Positions 17,888 to 26,062 of a DNA stretch of 64,000 bases are shown piece after piece. The position numbers and the translations under genes are program-made. The DNA is from Phycisphaeraceae bacterium (GTDB lineage: Bacteria > Planctomycetota > Phycisphaerae > Phycisphaerales > Phycisphaeraceae), in the NCBI GenBank assembly GCA_029260715.1, contig JAJDCS010000017.1, positions 1 through 64,000 of the forward strand, written 5' to 3'. Positions within the stretch are counted from its first letter, which is position 1. The number at the start of each line of letters is the position of its first letter. The notes beneath the pieces were generated by a model. The model saw only the letters and a program-made list of their open reading frames with translations. It did not search any database and was not told the DNA's origin.

Positions 17888-18505
17888 ATGAAAATGCTAA
17901 GACTAGCGATCGCAGGAACAATTGCACTTCTATGTATCACACAGATTTCATCGGGTGTTACTCTAACCGTAGCCGGACGGACTTGGGAGGAGTTCAACGG
18001 CCACTGGTACTCACTTACTGATGAGCATGGGACTTGGGCTGAAAATGAAACAGCGGCTATCCAGGCCGGTGGTCACCTCGTAACGATCAACGACGACGCG
18101 GAAAACACCTTTGTTCTGAATTTTGCTGACGGCCTTACATCGCGAAACTTCGGAGGCGCAAATCAACGCATTGCATGGATCGGGCTCCGCAATGCAATCG
18201 GCTGGGCGTCCGGAGAACCCGTTACTTATTACCGAGGGATTGGGACTTCACCGGGCGGCGGACCGCATTGGTTTATCAACACCGCGAGCTATGTTTCAGC
18301 CGGCTCTACGCCCCACCCAGGGGACTGGGGAAACCATAATATTCACAACGATCTTTTTGATTACCAACTCCGTGGGGTCATCGAGCGAAACACCATCCCC
18401 ACAGCCATCCCCGAACCCCTCACCGCCACACTAAGCCTGATTGCCGTGGGCGTCGTTGGAATTTGTGCGGTTGGCGCACGCCGCAATACACCCATTGACT
18501 TGTAA
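17888..18505 (+). CDS. Secreted C-type-lectin-like protein with PEP-CTERM tag
   Basis: 205 residues: signal peptide (LRLAIAGTIALLCITQISSG), then a C-type lectin-like fold (FNGHWYSLTDEHGTWAEN, then AGGHLVTINDDAENTFVLNF and AWIGLRN), and a C-terminal PEP-CTERM tag (IPEPLTATLSLIAVGVVG, then ARR). Such tags are cut by an exosortase during export to the envelope or matrix; no exosortase is in the window. Lectin folds of this type often bind sugars, but the calcium residues cannot be confirmed. AAGGA lies close to the ATG at 17888; the ATG at 17894 has the better spacing. The frame upstream to 17834 was dropped because it lacks a signal. Confidence 0.82.
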   Translation: MKMLRLAIAGTIALLCITQISSGVTLTVAGRTWEEFNGHWYSLTDEHGTWAENETAAIQAGGHLVTINDDAENTFVLNFADGLTSRNFGGANQRIAWIGLRNAIGWASGEPVTYYRGIGTSPGGGPHWFINTASYVSAGSTPHPGDWGNHNIHNDLFDYQLRGVIERNTIPTAIPEPLTATLSLIAVGVVGICAVGARRNTPIDL

Positions 18506-18575
18506 GCTGGGGACGTCACGACTCTGACCCCCTCCCTATCCCAAAAAAAAGTGTGGGCCCCTGTCCACCCCCCAA

Positions 18576-19019
18576 TCACGTGCGCCCGTACAGATACTCT
18601 TGGAGGAACTTAATCTCCACTTCCTGGTTGTTCGTGTGGTAAGCGTTCAGGTCGCCGATGGAGATGATCCCGTGCAACTGCCGGTCTTGGCCCACCACCG
18701 GCAGGTGGCGGATACGCCGCGTCTTCATGACCGAACGGGCGTCGTCGACCGAAGTATCGGTCCCGCAGCAGGCGACCTCTTTGGTCATCACACTGCCGAC
18801 CGTGACAGCCGTGGGGTCTTTCTGTTCAGCCACCACGCGACGCATCACATCACGCTCCGTGAATATCCCGTCGACCTTGCCCGCCTGGTCCGTCACGACC
18901 AGCGCCCCGATTTTGTGCTGGTTCATCAGCTTCGCCGCTTCGAGCACCGAGGCGTCGCGGCTAATCGAGAGAACCTCTTCCGACCCTTTATCCGCTAATA
19001 AGTCGCTGACGGTGGGCAT
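18576..19019 (-). CDS. Two-CBS-domain protein
   Basis: 147 residues made almost only of a tandem CBS pair: the first at about 10-65 (ASVLEAAKLMNQHKIGALVV ... GIFTERDVMR), the second at about 75-130 (DTSVDDARSVMKTRRIRHLP ... GIISIGDL). Stand-alone CBS pairs bind adenine nucleotides and act as energy or ligand sensors. No fused effector and no neighbour reveals a partner; the next genes are unrelated in orientation or function. Confidence 0.88.
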   Translation of the reverse strand: MPTVSDLLADKGSEEVLSISRDASVLEAAKLMNQHKIGALVVTDQAGKVDGIFTERDVMRRVVAEQKDPTAVTVGSVMTKEVACCGTDTSVDDARSVMKTRRIRHLPVVGQDRQLHGIISIGDLNAYHTNNQEVEIKFLQEYLYGRT

Positions 19020-19207
19020 AGCGCGGCTGTACCTGGAGACAATGCTCGGTTAGATCGATCCCTGACGGGCGCCCGTCACCATGTATATTATTCATATCCC
19101 CTGACGTAAAGCAAGATAACAGCACAACGACGCACCCCCCTCGCCTCGCGGGCCCCACGCCGCCCCACGCAATCGACACGCCCCCGCCCACGCACGACAA
19201 TACCCCC

Positions 19208-20128
19208 ATGCTCGCGATGGCTGTCATGCGTCTAATCCAACTGCCGCTGATCCTGGCCGTGGTCTTTGTGGTCACGTTCGCGCTGGCGTGGGTCGTGCCG
19301 GGCAACCCCCTGGAGAAGCCCGAGGGCCAACGCCCGCCCGTCGAAGTCCAGCAGGCCATGCTCAGGCAGTACAACCTCCACAGCCCATGGGCATTCGCAG
19401 CCGGATACCTCAAAGGCGCAGCCAAAGGCGACCTGGGCCCCAGCCTGCAATACCGCAACCACCGGGTGAATGACATCATCGCAAGCGGCCTACCCGTGAG
19501 CGTGCTGCTGGGCGCGGCGGCGTTGGGGCTGGCGTTGCTGCTGGGCGTGGGCGCGGGCGTCGTCGGGGCGCTGCGCAAGGGTTCCGTGCTGGACCAGGCC
19601 AGCCTGGGCTTGGCGCTGGTCGGTGTGAGCCTGCCCGCTTTTGTCACCGGGTCGATCCTGCTGGTGCTGTTCAGCGGCCTATTCAAGTGGCTGCCCGCAG
19701 GCGGGTGGGGCAGGCCGTCGCAGATCATCCTCCCCGCGCTGACACTCAGCGCCGCGCCCGCAGCCTACATCGCCCGGCTCATCCGCATGGGCCTCGAAGA
19801 GGTTATGCAAAGCGATTACATCCGCACCGCCCGCGCCAAGGGGCTGTCCGAACGCCGCGTTGTCCTGCGCCACGCGCTCAAAGTCGCCTTCCTGCCCGTA
19901 CTCAGCTTCCTGGGCCCCGCGGCCGCGGCCGTCTTGACAGGCTCGTTCGTCGTTGAGCAGGTCTTCGCCATCCCCGGCATGGGCGAGCACTTCGTCAACG
20001 CTGTGCTCAACAAGGACCAATTCCTGATCCTCGGCGTGGTGCTGGTCTACGCGATGATGCTGATTGTGTTCAACTTGATCGTGGACCTGGCCTACGCGTG
20101 GGTCGACCCTCGCATTGAATTGGGGTAA
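19208..20128 (+). CDS. ABC transporter permease, OppB/DppB type
   Basis: 306 residues with six membrane segments and the permease EAA-type loop (DYIRTARAKGLSERRVVLRHA, about 198-218) followed by GSFVVEQVFAIPGMG, which is diagnostic of the first permease of oligopeptide/dipeptide/nickel importers. The usual neighbours (second permease, two ATPases and a binding protein) are absent on both sides. The start follows CAATA by five bases and has no Shine-Dalgarno sequence. It may work with components encoded elsewhere or be a remnant; the frame itself is intact. Confidence 0.9.
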   Translation: MLAMAVMRLIQLPLILAVVFVVTFALAWVVPGNPLEKPEGQRPPVEVQQAMLRQYNLHSPWAFAAGYLKGAAKGDLGPSLQYRNHRVNDIIASGLPVSVLLGAAALGLALLLGVGAGVVGALRKGSVLDQASLGLALVGVSLPAFVTGSILLVLFSGLFKWLPAGGWGRPSQIILPALTLSAAPAAYIARLIRMGLEEVMQSDYIRTARAKGLSERRVVLRHALKVAFLPVLSFLGPAAAAVLTGSFVVEQVFAIPGMGEHFVNAVLNKDQFLILGVVLVYAMMLIVFNLIVDLAYAWVDPRIELG

Positions 20129-20215
20129 CCGCCGCCACACGCCCGCATCGCCGGTCAACCCAAACACGCCCAATGCCCCTCGCACGCCCGCTGACGGTCC
20201 TGTATCATCCCCCTC

Positions 20216-20536
20216 ATGCGCCCGATTTTACTATTAGCAGCCAAACACCTAGACCTGTCCCAGCGGCTCGAAGAGGCCCTGACGCTCACCGTCGTGGGCA
20301 TGTTGGTGGTCTTCACCGCTTTGTGCCTCACCGCCATCGCCATTGTCCTGTTAAAAAAACTGGTCGGCCAAGACGCCGCCACCAGCGCAAGAACCCCCTC
20401 GCGCACCGCCCCCGCGGAGGGTGACGGGATTGAAGACGCCCACCTGAAGGTGGTGCTCGCCGCCGCGGCCGCCACCGCCTTGGGGCGACAGGTACGGATC
20501 AACAAAATTACCCCGGCACACCCGCCAAGCCCTTAG
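20216..20536 (+). CDS. Sodium-pump decarboxylase gamma (OadG-like) subunit
   Basis: 106 residues with one transmembrane helix (LTVVGMLVVFTALCLTAIAIV, about 24-44), a linker and a short C-terminal part containing LAAAAATALG. This layout is that of OadG/MmdD proteins, which hold the biotin-dependent decarboxylase together at the membrane. It heads a co-directional group with a biotin carrier (80 bases later) and the beta subunit. TATCAT lies seven bases before the ATG and there is no Shine-Dalgarno sequence, so the mRNA may be leaderless. The identification relies on both its own pattern and the neighbours. Confidence 0.75.
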   Translation: MRPILLLAAKHLDLSQRLEEALTLTVVGMLVVFTALCLTAIAIVLLKKLVGQDAATSARTPSRTAPAEGDGIEDAHLKVVLAAAAATALGRQVRINKITPAHPPSP

Positions 20537-20616
20537 GAGACGCTACCCACCAAGACCGCTACCCGGGGGTGTCTCGGTCTTTCACCCGCTATAACACTTT
20601 CACCAAGGGATCGACC

Positions 20617-20955
20617 ATGAAGCTTCGGATCACCGTGCAAGGCGTGTCATACGACGTAGGCGTCGAGGTCTTAGACGACACCGCCGCACCACCAAGCGGC
20701 GCGCCAGCAGCCGCCGCCACACCCGCACCCACCGCCAGCCACGGCGCCCAAGTCACCAGCCCCATCGCCGGCAATGTGTTCGACATCCGCGTCAAGCCCG
20801 GCGACAGCGTCAAAGTCAACGACACACTGGTCGTCATCGAAGCCATGAAGATGGAGTCCAACATCGCCTCGACCCACGACGGTGTTATCAAAGAAATCTG
20901 CGTCAAAATCGGCGACAGCGTGACACACGACCAAGTCCTGGTGAAGTTCCGCTAA
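20617..20955 (+). CDS. Biotin carboxyl carrier protein of a decarboxylase
   Basis: 112 residues: a short beta-rich start (MKLRITVQGVSYDVGVEVL), a flexible Ala/Pro linker (about 23-42), and a biotinyl domain with the attachment motif EAMKME, biotin going on K78. In sodium-pump decarboxylases this carrier shuttles CO2 from the carboxyltransferase to the membrane beta subunit. The start at 20617 follows AAGGGA at good spacing; the open frame continues upstream to 20569 without support. A biotin ligase gene lies 1.8 kb downstream in the same orientation. Confidence 0.9.
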   Translation: MKLRITVQGVSYDVGVEVLDDTAAPPSGAPAAAATPAPTASHGAQVTSPIAGNVFDIRVKPGDSVKVNDTLVVIEAMKMESNIASTHDGVIKEICVKIGDSVTHDQVLVKFR

Positions 20956-21022
20956 CCCCGGCCCCCGGAAGTCCCCGACCCGGAAATATCAGGCTTGAAC
21001 GCACGCCTTCAATGCAACACCC

Positions 21023-22621
21023 ATGATCGAAGTCCTCGTTAACTACATCCTCTCCTCCGGCTTCGGACAGGTTACCGCCGGCAACACGCTGATGATCGTC
21101 ATCGGCTTGCTGTTCATCTTCCTAGCCGTCAAAAAGGGCTTCGAGCCGCTGCTGCTCGTGCCGATCGGCTTCGGCATGATCGTGGGCAATATCCCCTACC
21201 CAGCAGATCAGCTATCCCTCAGCGTGTACGACGGCCCGCCAGACCCCGCTTACACCGATAAAGTACAACTGCCCGACACCGTCTTGCTGCGCACGCGCCA
21301 AGGCCAGTATGTCCGCCTGCCCGCAGAGGCTTTGTGCCCGCCCAGTTCGCTCGATTCATACAACGGCCAACCCGCGCTCCCCACCGCCATCGTCGACACC
21401 AGCCACCTATACGACCAGCCCATGGCCGTGCGCGCGGCAAAATTCGCCAAACCGGCCCCGGTGTACGAACCCCAAGACCCACAGGCGTTCCTGGAAAACC
21501 CACGCGCGCACCTAAAACAACTCAAACCAACCGCCACGCGCCCCGACCAGCTCCAACCCGGAGAAGTCGTGCTGCTACGCCTCAACCAGGGCAAACTCGC
21601 ATTAGCAGACCTGCGCGGGCTAAAACCCACGGACACCCCGCCCGACACCGGCTGGCCCCTGGTAGTCTCCAAGCAACAGCTCAACCCGTGGAACGCTAGC
21701 GTCCTGTGGTTCCTCTACCGCGGCGTCAAGTGGGGCTTCTACCCAGCTTTGATCTTCCTGGGCATCGGCGCCATGACCGACTTCTCCAGCCTGCTTTCCA
21801 ACCCCAAACTGTTCTTGTTAGGCGCCGCGGCGCAAGTGGGCATCTTCGGCGCCCTGATCATGGCGGTGCTGATGGGCTTCGAACTCAACGAGGCTGCCAG
21901 CATCGGCATTATCGGCGGCGCCGACGGGCCAACGGCCATCTTCGTCACCGCGCGACTCGCGCCCGAAATGCTCGGGGCGATCGCACTCGCCGCCTACTCA
22001 TACATGGCCCTGGTGCCCGTCATACAGCCGCCCATTATGAAGCTGCTCACCACCCAAGCCGAGCGGCGCATCCGCATGAAACGCCCGCCCCAAGTCTCTA
22101 AAAACGTTAAGCTCATGTTCCCGCTCGTCGGGTTCCTGCTCACCTCTTTCATCGCGCCCGGCGGGTTGGCCCTGCTAGCCATGCTCTTCTTTGGCAATCT
22201 CCTCAAAGAATCACTCGTCACCGAACGCCTCGCCAAAACAGCGCGCACATCCATGATCGACGTCGTCACCATCCTGCTTGGCCTGACCGTCGGTGCCACC
22301 ACCACCGCCAGCAACTTCCTCACGTGGGAAACCGTCGGCATATTCGTGCTGGGCGCCTTCGCGTTCTCGATCGCGACCGCGGGCGGCGTGCTGTTCGCCA
22401 AGATCATGAACCGCTTCACCGCCGACCCGCTCAACCCGCTCATCGGCGCCGCCGGCGTGTCAGCCGTCCCCATGGCAGCACGCGTCGTGCAAGTAGTCGC
22501 CACCAAGGAAGACCCACACAACCATCTGCTCGAACACGCCATGGGCCCCAACGTCGCCGGCGTCATCGGCTCCGCCGTTGCCGCGGGCGTGCTGCTAAGC
22601 AAACTCGCCACCGTGTCCTAG
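21023..22621 (+). CDS. Sodium-pump decarboxylase beta subunit (OadB-like), with large insert
   Basis: 532 residues against about 375-430 in the family. The beta subunit decarboxylates carboxybiotin in the membrane and exports sodium. The conserved core is present: GFEPLLLVPIGFGMIVGN near the start, GIGAMTDFSSLLSNP, then GGADGPTAIF with the key aspartate D301, and the C-terminal NPLIGAAGVSAVPMAARV. Between about residues 62 and 220 a hydrophilic insert replaces a short loop; it is rich in Pro and Gln and shows two similar strand patterns (VLLRTRQGQYVRLP, VLLRLNQGKLALAD). The carboxyltransferase alpha subunit is not in the window. Confidence 0.92.
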   Translation: MIEVLVNYILSSGFGQVTAGNTLMIVIGLLFIFLAVKKGFEPLLLVPIGFGMIVGNIPYPADQLSLSVYDGPPDPAYTDKVQLPDTVLLRTRQGQYVRLPAEALCPPSSLDSYNGQPALPTAIVDTSHLYDQPMAVRAAKFAKPAPVYEPQDPQAFLENPRAHLKQLKPTATRPDQLQPGEVVLLRLNQGKLALADLRGLKPTDTPPDTGWPLVVSKQQLNPWNASVLWFLYRGVKWGFYPALIFLGIGAMTDFSSLLSNPKLFLLGAAAQVGIFGALIMAVLMGFELNEAASIGIIGGADGPTAIFVTARLAPEMLGAIALAAYSYMALVPVIQPPIMKLLTTQAERRIRMKRPPQVSKNVKLMFPLVGFLLTSFIAPGGLALLAMLFFGNLLKESLVTERLAKTARTSMIDVVTILLGLTVGATTTASNFLTWETVGIFVLGAFAFSIATAGGVLFAKIMNRFTADPLNPLIGAAGVSAVPMAARVVQVVATKEDPHNHLLEHAMGPNVAGVIGSAVAAGVLLSKLATVS

Positions 22622-22637
22622 AACAACTTGCATCATT

Positions 22638-22676
22638 GGGTGCCACTGGTCCGCCTTAGGCGGACCCGCCAGTGCG
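22638..22676. repeat. Dispersed palindromic repeat (GGGTGCCAC family)
   Basis: GGGTGCCACTGG then the perfect palindrome TCCGCCTTAGGCGGA and the right arm CCCGCCAGTGCG. It lies between the beta-subunit gene and biotin ligase and supplies part of a spurious upstream extension of the ligase frame. Confidence 0.6.
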
Positions 22677-22720
22677 AAACAAACACAATCTTCATACAGA
22701 ACTTAAAGCACCCCACCCCC

Positions 22721-23482
22721 ATGCTCCGTTTCGTATACAACCAACTCCCCTCCACCAACGACCAAGCCAAGCTGCTCATCGCCGACCACCCCAGCCAAAC
22801 ACTGCTCGTCACCGCCAACACGCAAACCGCCGGGCGCGGACGCTCCGGCCAAGCATGGCAATCACCCCACGGCGGCGCGTGGTTCAGCATCGCCCACCCC
22901 ACCAAGCTCGAACCTAGCCGATACGCACCCGCCTCCGTGCTCGCCGGGTGGACAGTCCTACAAACAATCCAACAAACCACAGACCGCGGCCTGCCCCTAA
23001 CCCTCAAGTGGCCCAACGATGTGCTCGCCGACAACCAAAAAATCGCGGGCGTGCTCTGCGAAATGGCCCTGCCACCCGCCCCGCCGAGCAGCACCCCGCC
23101 CACGCTGATCATCGGCGTGGGCATCAACGCCAACTTCGCCCCCGACCAGCTCGGCCACGACCTGCGAACACCCGCCACCACCCTCCAGCACCACACCGGC
23201 CGTACCACCGACCTGCCCACACTCATCACGCAATGCGCCGAACAAATCCAACAACACATATCACAACTAGAACAACAAGGCTTCACCGAAGAAATACGCC
23301 TCGCCATCGAGCCCCACCTCGCCTGGCTAAACAAACCCATCGCGCTGCGCCAAGGCCAAACCACCATCACCGGCACCTGCCAAGGCCTAGACGACCACGC
23401 CCGCTTGCTACTAAAAAAAGACAACCGCCTCACCGCCTACGACGCTGGCCAAGTCGAACAAATCACCGAGGCAGCAGTATGA
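22721..23482 (+). CDS. birA: Biotin--[carboxyl carrier protein] ligase
   Basis: About 253 residues. It attaches biotin to the lysine of carrier proteins through biotinyl-AMP. The signature residues are seen: LPSTND at the start, QTAGRGRSGQAWQSP (about 35-49), LKWPNDVLADNQKIAGVL, and GVGINANF. There is no N-terminal DNA-binding domain, so it is a group I, non-repressor ligase. The ATG at 22721 was chosen because the longer frame (from 22628) crosses a repeat. Its place directly after a biotin carrier and OadB suggests that it biotinylates K78 of that carrier. Confidence 0.92.
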   Translation: MLRFVYNQLPSTNDQAKLLIADHPSQTLLVTANTQTAGRGRSGQAWQSPHGGAWFSIAHPTKLEPSRYAPASVLAGWTVLQTIQQTTDRGLPLTLKWPNDVLADNQKIAGVLCEMALPPAPPSSTPPTLIIGVGINANFAPDQLGHDLRTPATTLQHHTGRTTDLPTLITQCAEQIQQHISQLEQQGFTEEIRLAIEPHLAWLNKPIALRQGQTTITGTCQGLDDHARLLLKKDNRLTAYDAGQVEQITEAAV

Positions 23483-23554
23483 GTTGAAACACGAAACGCG
23501 TCATCACGCCCATGAATCCCGGACAGCAGACCGTGTGACGAGTTCTACTTTATT

Positions 23555-24163
23555 TTACTCACCATATTTTTTTTGTTGTTCTTGTATAGGGTGGATATCG
23601 CATGATGCTATCGAAGATTGAGATGTGAAATTGAATGCTAAATAAGCAAATACACAAGACAAAACGACACCAATAACCGCAAAAGAATAAAAAATTCTAG
23701 TAGCCCATGCAAAATATCCCCTAGTCTGAACATTCTTGGGTAGCTGAGCCCAGCGTCTATAATACAAGAAGCCGCACCGCCAATAATTGTCCGAGTTGTC
23801 GTTGTTATTAAGTGTTAATTCATTAGGTTCTGGTTCGTCATTCTGAGTACGAAGGCCTACAAGCCTTTCTAAGGCTTCTCGCCTGCGAATTGTTTCATGA
23901 AAATGCTCATAAATACGCTTTACCATAAAAAAAAACATGATTGATACAAAAGTAATTAAGCAACTAAGAAATATCAGTACTACATAATGTGTGAACCCGG
24001 TTGCCTCAAAAGCACCGGCACCTATTAATCCTATCAGAGCTATTACGATTCCAGAATTAAAATTGATCCGTGACTGAAGCATCGTGCGATAGTGATGCTC
24101 ATCAGCGATGACAAGTTTGTAGATTTCAAGCTGTTCGCTGTGCTCGTTTGACTCTTTTGTCAT
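23555..24163 (-). CDS. Small membrane protein of unknown family, AT-rich
   Basis: 202 residues. Two membrane segments near the N-terminus (about 34-52 and 58-81), a charged stretch with low-complexity Asn/Asp (NELTLNNNDNSDN), and a third hydrophobic segment (about 155-177). The opening (EIYKLVIADEHHYRTMLQSR) followed by paired helices resembles SLATT-type or RipA-type membrane proteins, some linked to nucleotide-dependent defence, but this is weak. GAGG precedes the ATG. Base composition is clearly more AT-rich than the flanking birA and lgt, so horizontal acquisition is plausible. Confidence 0.6.
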   Translation of the reverse strand: MTKESNEHSEQLEIYKLVIADEHHYRTMLQSRINFNSGIVIALIGLIGAGAFEATGFTHYVVLIFLSCLITFVSIMFFFMVKRIYEHFHETIRRREALERLVGLRTQNDEPEPNELTLNNNDNSDNYWRCGFLYYRRWAQLPKNVQTRGYFAWATRIFYSFAVIGVVLSCVFAYLAFNFTSQSSIASCDIHPIQEQQKKYGE

Positions 24164-24260
24164 GCCGACATCCTCAATATCAAATATAATTTTTTGAAAT
24201 AAAGATTTTTTTATTTAAATGATCTGCTAAAAGATAACTGCACATCCGATAGTTCTACTT

Positions 24261-25289
24261 TTATACCGCTTGGCTATCCGCTCCATCGCGCCACCCGCCC
24301 ATGCGCTCACCCCCACGCCGCGAAAACACCACCAGCATCGCCACCCCAGCCGCCACCATCACCACGCTCAGCCACTGCCCACGCGTCAACCCCAACCATT
24401 GGAAACCAAGGTGCGAGTCCGGCTCGCGGTAAAACTCACCCACAATCCGAAGCACCCCGTAACACAAGCACGCCAACCCCGACACCACGCCCGGCTTCCT
24501 GGGCCGAGCCCACGCCACCGCCAAGATTACAAACAGCAGCAACCCCTCCAGCAACCCCTGATAAAGCTGCGACGGGTGGCGAGGCGTCAGCAGCGGCTCC
24601 ACCACGCGGATCACCGCCTCGTTGTTCCGCTGAATCAGATCGATAATCGCCGGCAGCGGGTACGCCCCGTCCTCCGCCATCGCCGCGCGTGCCGACGGGA
24701 TCGCGTCGAGCTTCGCCACAAGCTCGGTTAGCCGCTCGTAGCTCCACGTGTACATCTCCTGCGGGAACCGCACCGCCCACGGCAGGTCCGCCCCCGCCGC
24801 TCGCCCGTACAACTCGCCGTTAATAAAGTTCGCCATCCGCCCCAGGAACAACCCAGGCCCCGCCGTGAACGCCATCAGGTCCACCGTGTGCAAAAACCGC
24901 CCGCCGCTGCCGCTACCACCGCTCCGCCGCGCGAACCAGTAGCAACCCAGCACCGCCCCGATAATCCCCCCGTGGCTAGCCATGCCCCCGTGGTTGATCG
25001 CGAGCAACTCCCAAAAAGGCGCGCTGCCGCTGAACGTCCAGATCGTCTCGGGCCGGTAGAACAACGCGTACCCCAACCGCCCGCCTACGACGATCCCCAC
25101 CGCCACCGCCACCACAAAATCGCCCACCCGCTTAAGCTCAATCCAAGACCCGCCACCACGCACCACACGCCGGATCAGCCAATACGCCACCAAAAACCCC
25201 AGCAGATACGACAGCCCATACCAGCGCAGGCCAATATCACCCACCCGGAACACAAACGGATCAACCCTGTGAAGATAAACCGCCAGCAT
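24261..25289 (-). CDS. lgt: Prolipoprotein diacylglyceryl transferase
   Basis: About 342 residues with seven predicted membrane segments. It moves diacylglycerol from phosphatidylglycerol to the lipobox cysteine of prolipoproteins, the first step of lipoprotein maturation. The family signatures are visible: INHGGMASHGGIIGA and GRMANFINGELYGR. A loop of about 50 residues after the signature (TWSYERLTELVAKLDAIPSA and on) is longer than in E. coli. The start at 25289 (MLAVYLHRVDP) fits; the open frame upstream adds a Gly/Pro-rich stretch. One likely client, the SPOR lipoprotein, is in this window. Confidence 0.93.
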   Translation of the reverse strand: MLAVYLHRVDPFVFRVGDIGLRWYGLSYLLGFLVAYWLIRRVVRGGGSWIELKRVGDFVVAVAVGIVVGGRLGYALFYRPETIWTFSGSAPFWELLAINHGGMASHGGIIGAVLGCYWFARRSGGSGSGGRFLHTVDLMAFTAGPGLFLGRMANFINGELYGRAAGADLPWAVRFPQEMYTWSYERLTELVAKLDAIPSARAAMAEDGAYPLPAIIDLIQRNNEAVIRVVEPLLTPRHPSQLYQGLLEGLLLFVILAVAWARPRKPGVVSGLACLCYGVLRIVGEFYREPDSHLGFQWLGLTRGQWLSVVMVAAGVAMLVVFSRRGGERMGGWRDGADSQAV

Positions 25290-25419
25290 AATGCGTTGCC
25301 CCAACCCCGTAGGTCCGGGCCCGCCCGGACACATCGACTACAGACAAGGGTTAAAGCTTATCAAGAATGCGTAGATTGGGTGCCGCTAGCGAAGAATAGG
25401 AATCTATTACTCGGGACGA

Positions 25420-25704
25420 TCACTTCTCGTAATAGTCGTGTGAAGGCCTGCCCGCGAGGATTTGTTCCTTCCCCCAATTGACAACACCGCGGAACTGATC
25501 CGAAGCGATGAACGCGTCGAACGCAGCACGGTCGTTCCAGTCTGAGATAATCAAATACCGCTGCGGCTCGTGGATGTCTTTAAATAGCCGCGACACGCTG
25601 TGCCCTTCGCTGCGGTCCATCACCTTGAGCACCGACTCGAACACGCCCTCGAACGCCTGTTCCTTCCCCGGCAACACCATGTAATTCATTCCAACAGTGA
25701 TCAC
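25420..25704 (-). CDS. ABM-family (antibiotic biosynthesis monooxygenase-like) small protein
   Basis: 94 residues of dimeric ferredoxin-like pattern: MITVGMNYMVLPGKEQAFEG, then LFKDIHEPQRYLIISDWNDRAAFDAF. Such proteins include heme-degrading IsdG/HmoB-like enzymes and quinol monooxygenases, and the substrate cannot be told. The start is a GTG at 25704 with AGGAG about nine bases upstream. It stands alone between lgt and a repeat cluster. Confidence 0.72.
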   Translation of the reverse strand: MITVGMNYMVLPGKEQAFEGVFESVLKVMDRSEGHSVSRLFKDIHEPQRYLIISDWNDRAAFDAFIASDQFRGVVNWGKEQILAGRPSHDYYEK

Positions 25705-25787
25705 AACGAAGTTCTCCTGTAGGCAGCATTTAAACCAACATCATAAACCAATTCTCGCAGACAGGCTCCCTCTTGAATATCAACAAG

Positions 25788-25873
25788 CCGGGTGTCACAC
25801 AGCAACCCGTCAGGGTGCTGTGTGAGATCTCCCGCAACACACATCAGCCTGCGGCGTGATGTGTGGCACCCGG
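25788..25873. repeat. 86-bp repeat element with GCCGGGTGtCACACA terminal inverted repeats
   Basis: GCCGGGTGTCACACA at the left end pairs with TGTGTGGCACCCGGC at the right end, with one mismatch. Inside are two further palindromic segments (CACAGCaacccgtcaggGTGCTGTG and ACATCAgcctgcggcgTGATGT). The ends match the GGGTGCCAC family seen elsewhere in the window. The inner part ACACATCAGCCTGCGGC recurs in degenerate form near 26810-26840. Confidence 0.7.
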
Positions 25874-25975
25874 CTCGCATCACACCTCAGCCAATGCAGG
25901 CATCCCCAAACCCACCGCCAACCACGCCGAACAGCAGCAGGCTACACCCCACCAAGATCAAACGGGCAACGATTT

Positions 25976-26062
25976 GTAGGGTGGGTTGAGCAAAGCGAAA
26001 CCCACCACGCACGGTCAATATTGGGCTTGTCGAGATGGGTTTCGTCCCTCAACCCGCCCTAC
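25976..26062. repeat. REP-like inverted repeat (GTAGGGTGGGTTGAGC type)
   Basis: Left arm GTAGGGTGGGTTGAGCAAAG with GCGAAACCCACC, right arm GATGGGTTTCGTCCCTCAAC followed by CCGCCCTAC. The outer ends (GTAGGGtGGGTTGAG / CTCAACCCgCCCTAC) and inner ends pair. Sequences of this kind are widespread REP-type elements in bacteria, usually mobilised by a RAYT transposase encoded elsewhere; none is in this window. It covers the last 15 or so codons of the HEPN-like gene. Confidence 0.7.

Noticed and set aside
25701-25883. 60-codon frame upstream of the monooxygenase-like gene
   Set aside because: It runs through a palindromic repeat and has no ribosome binding site or recognisable content.
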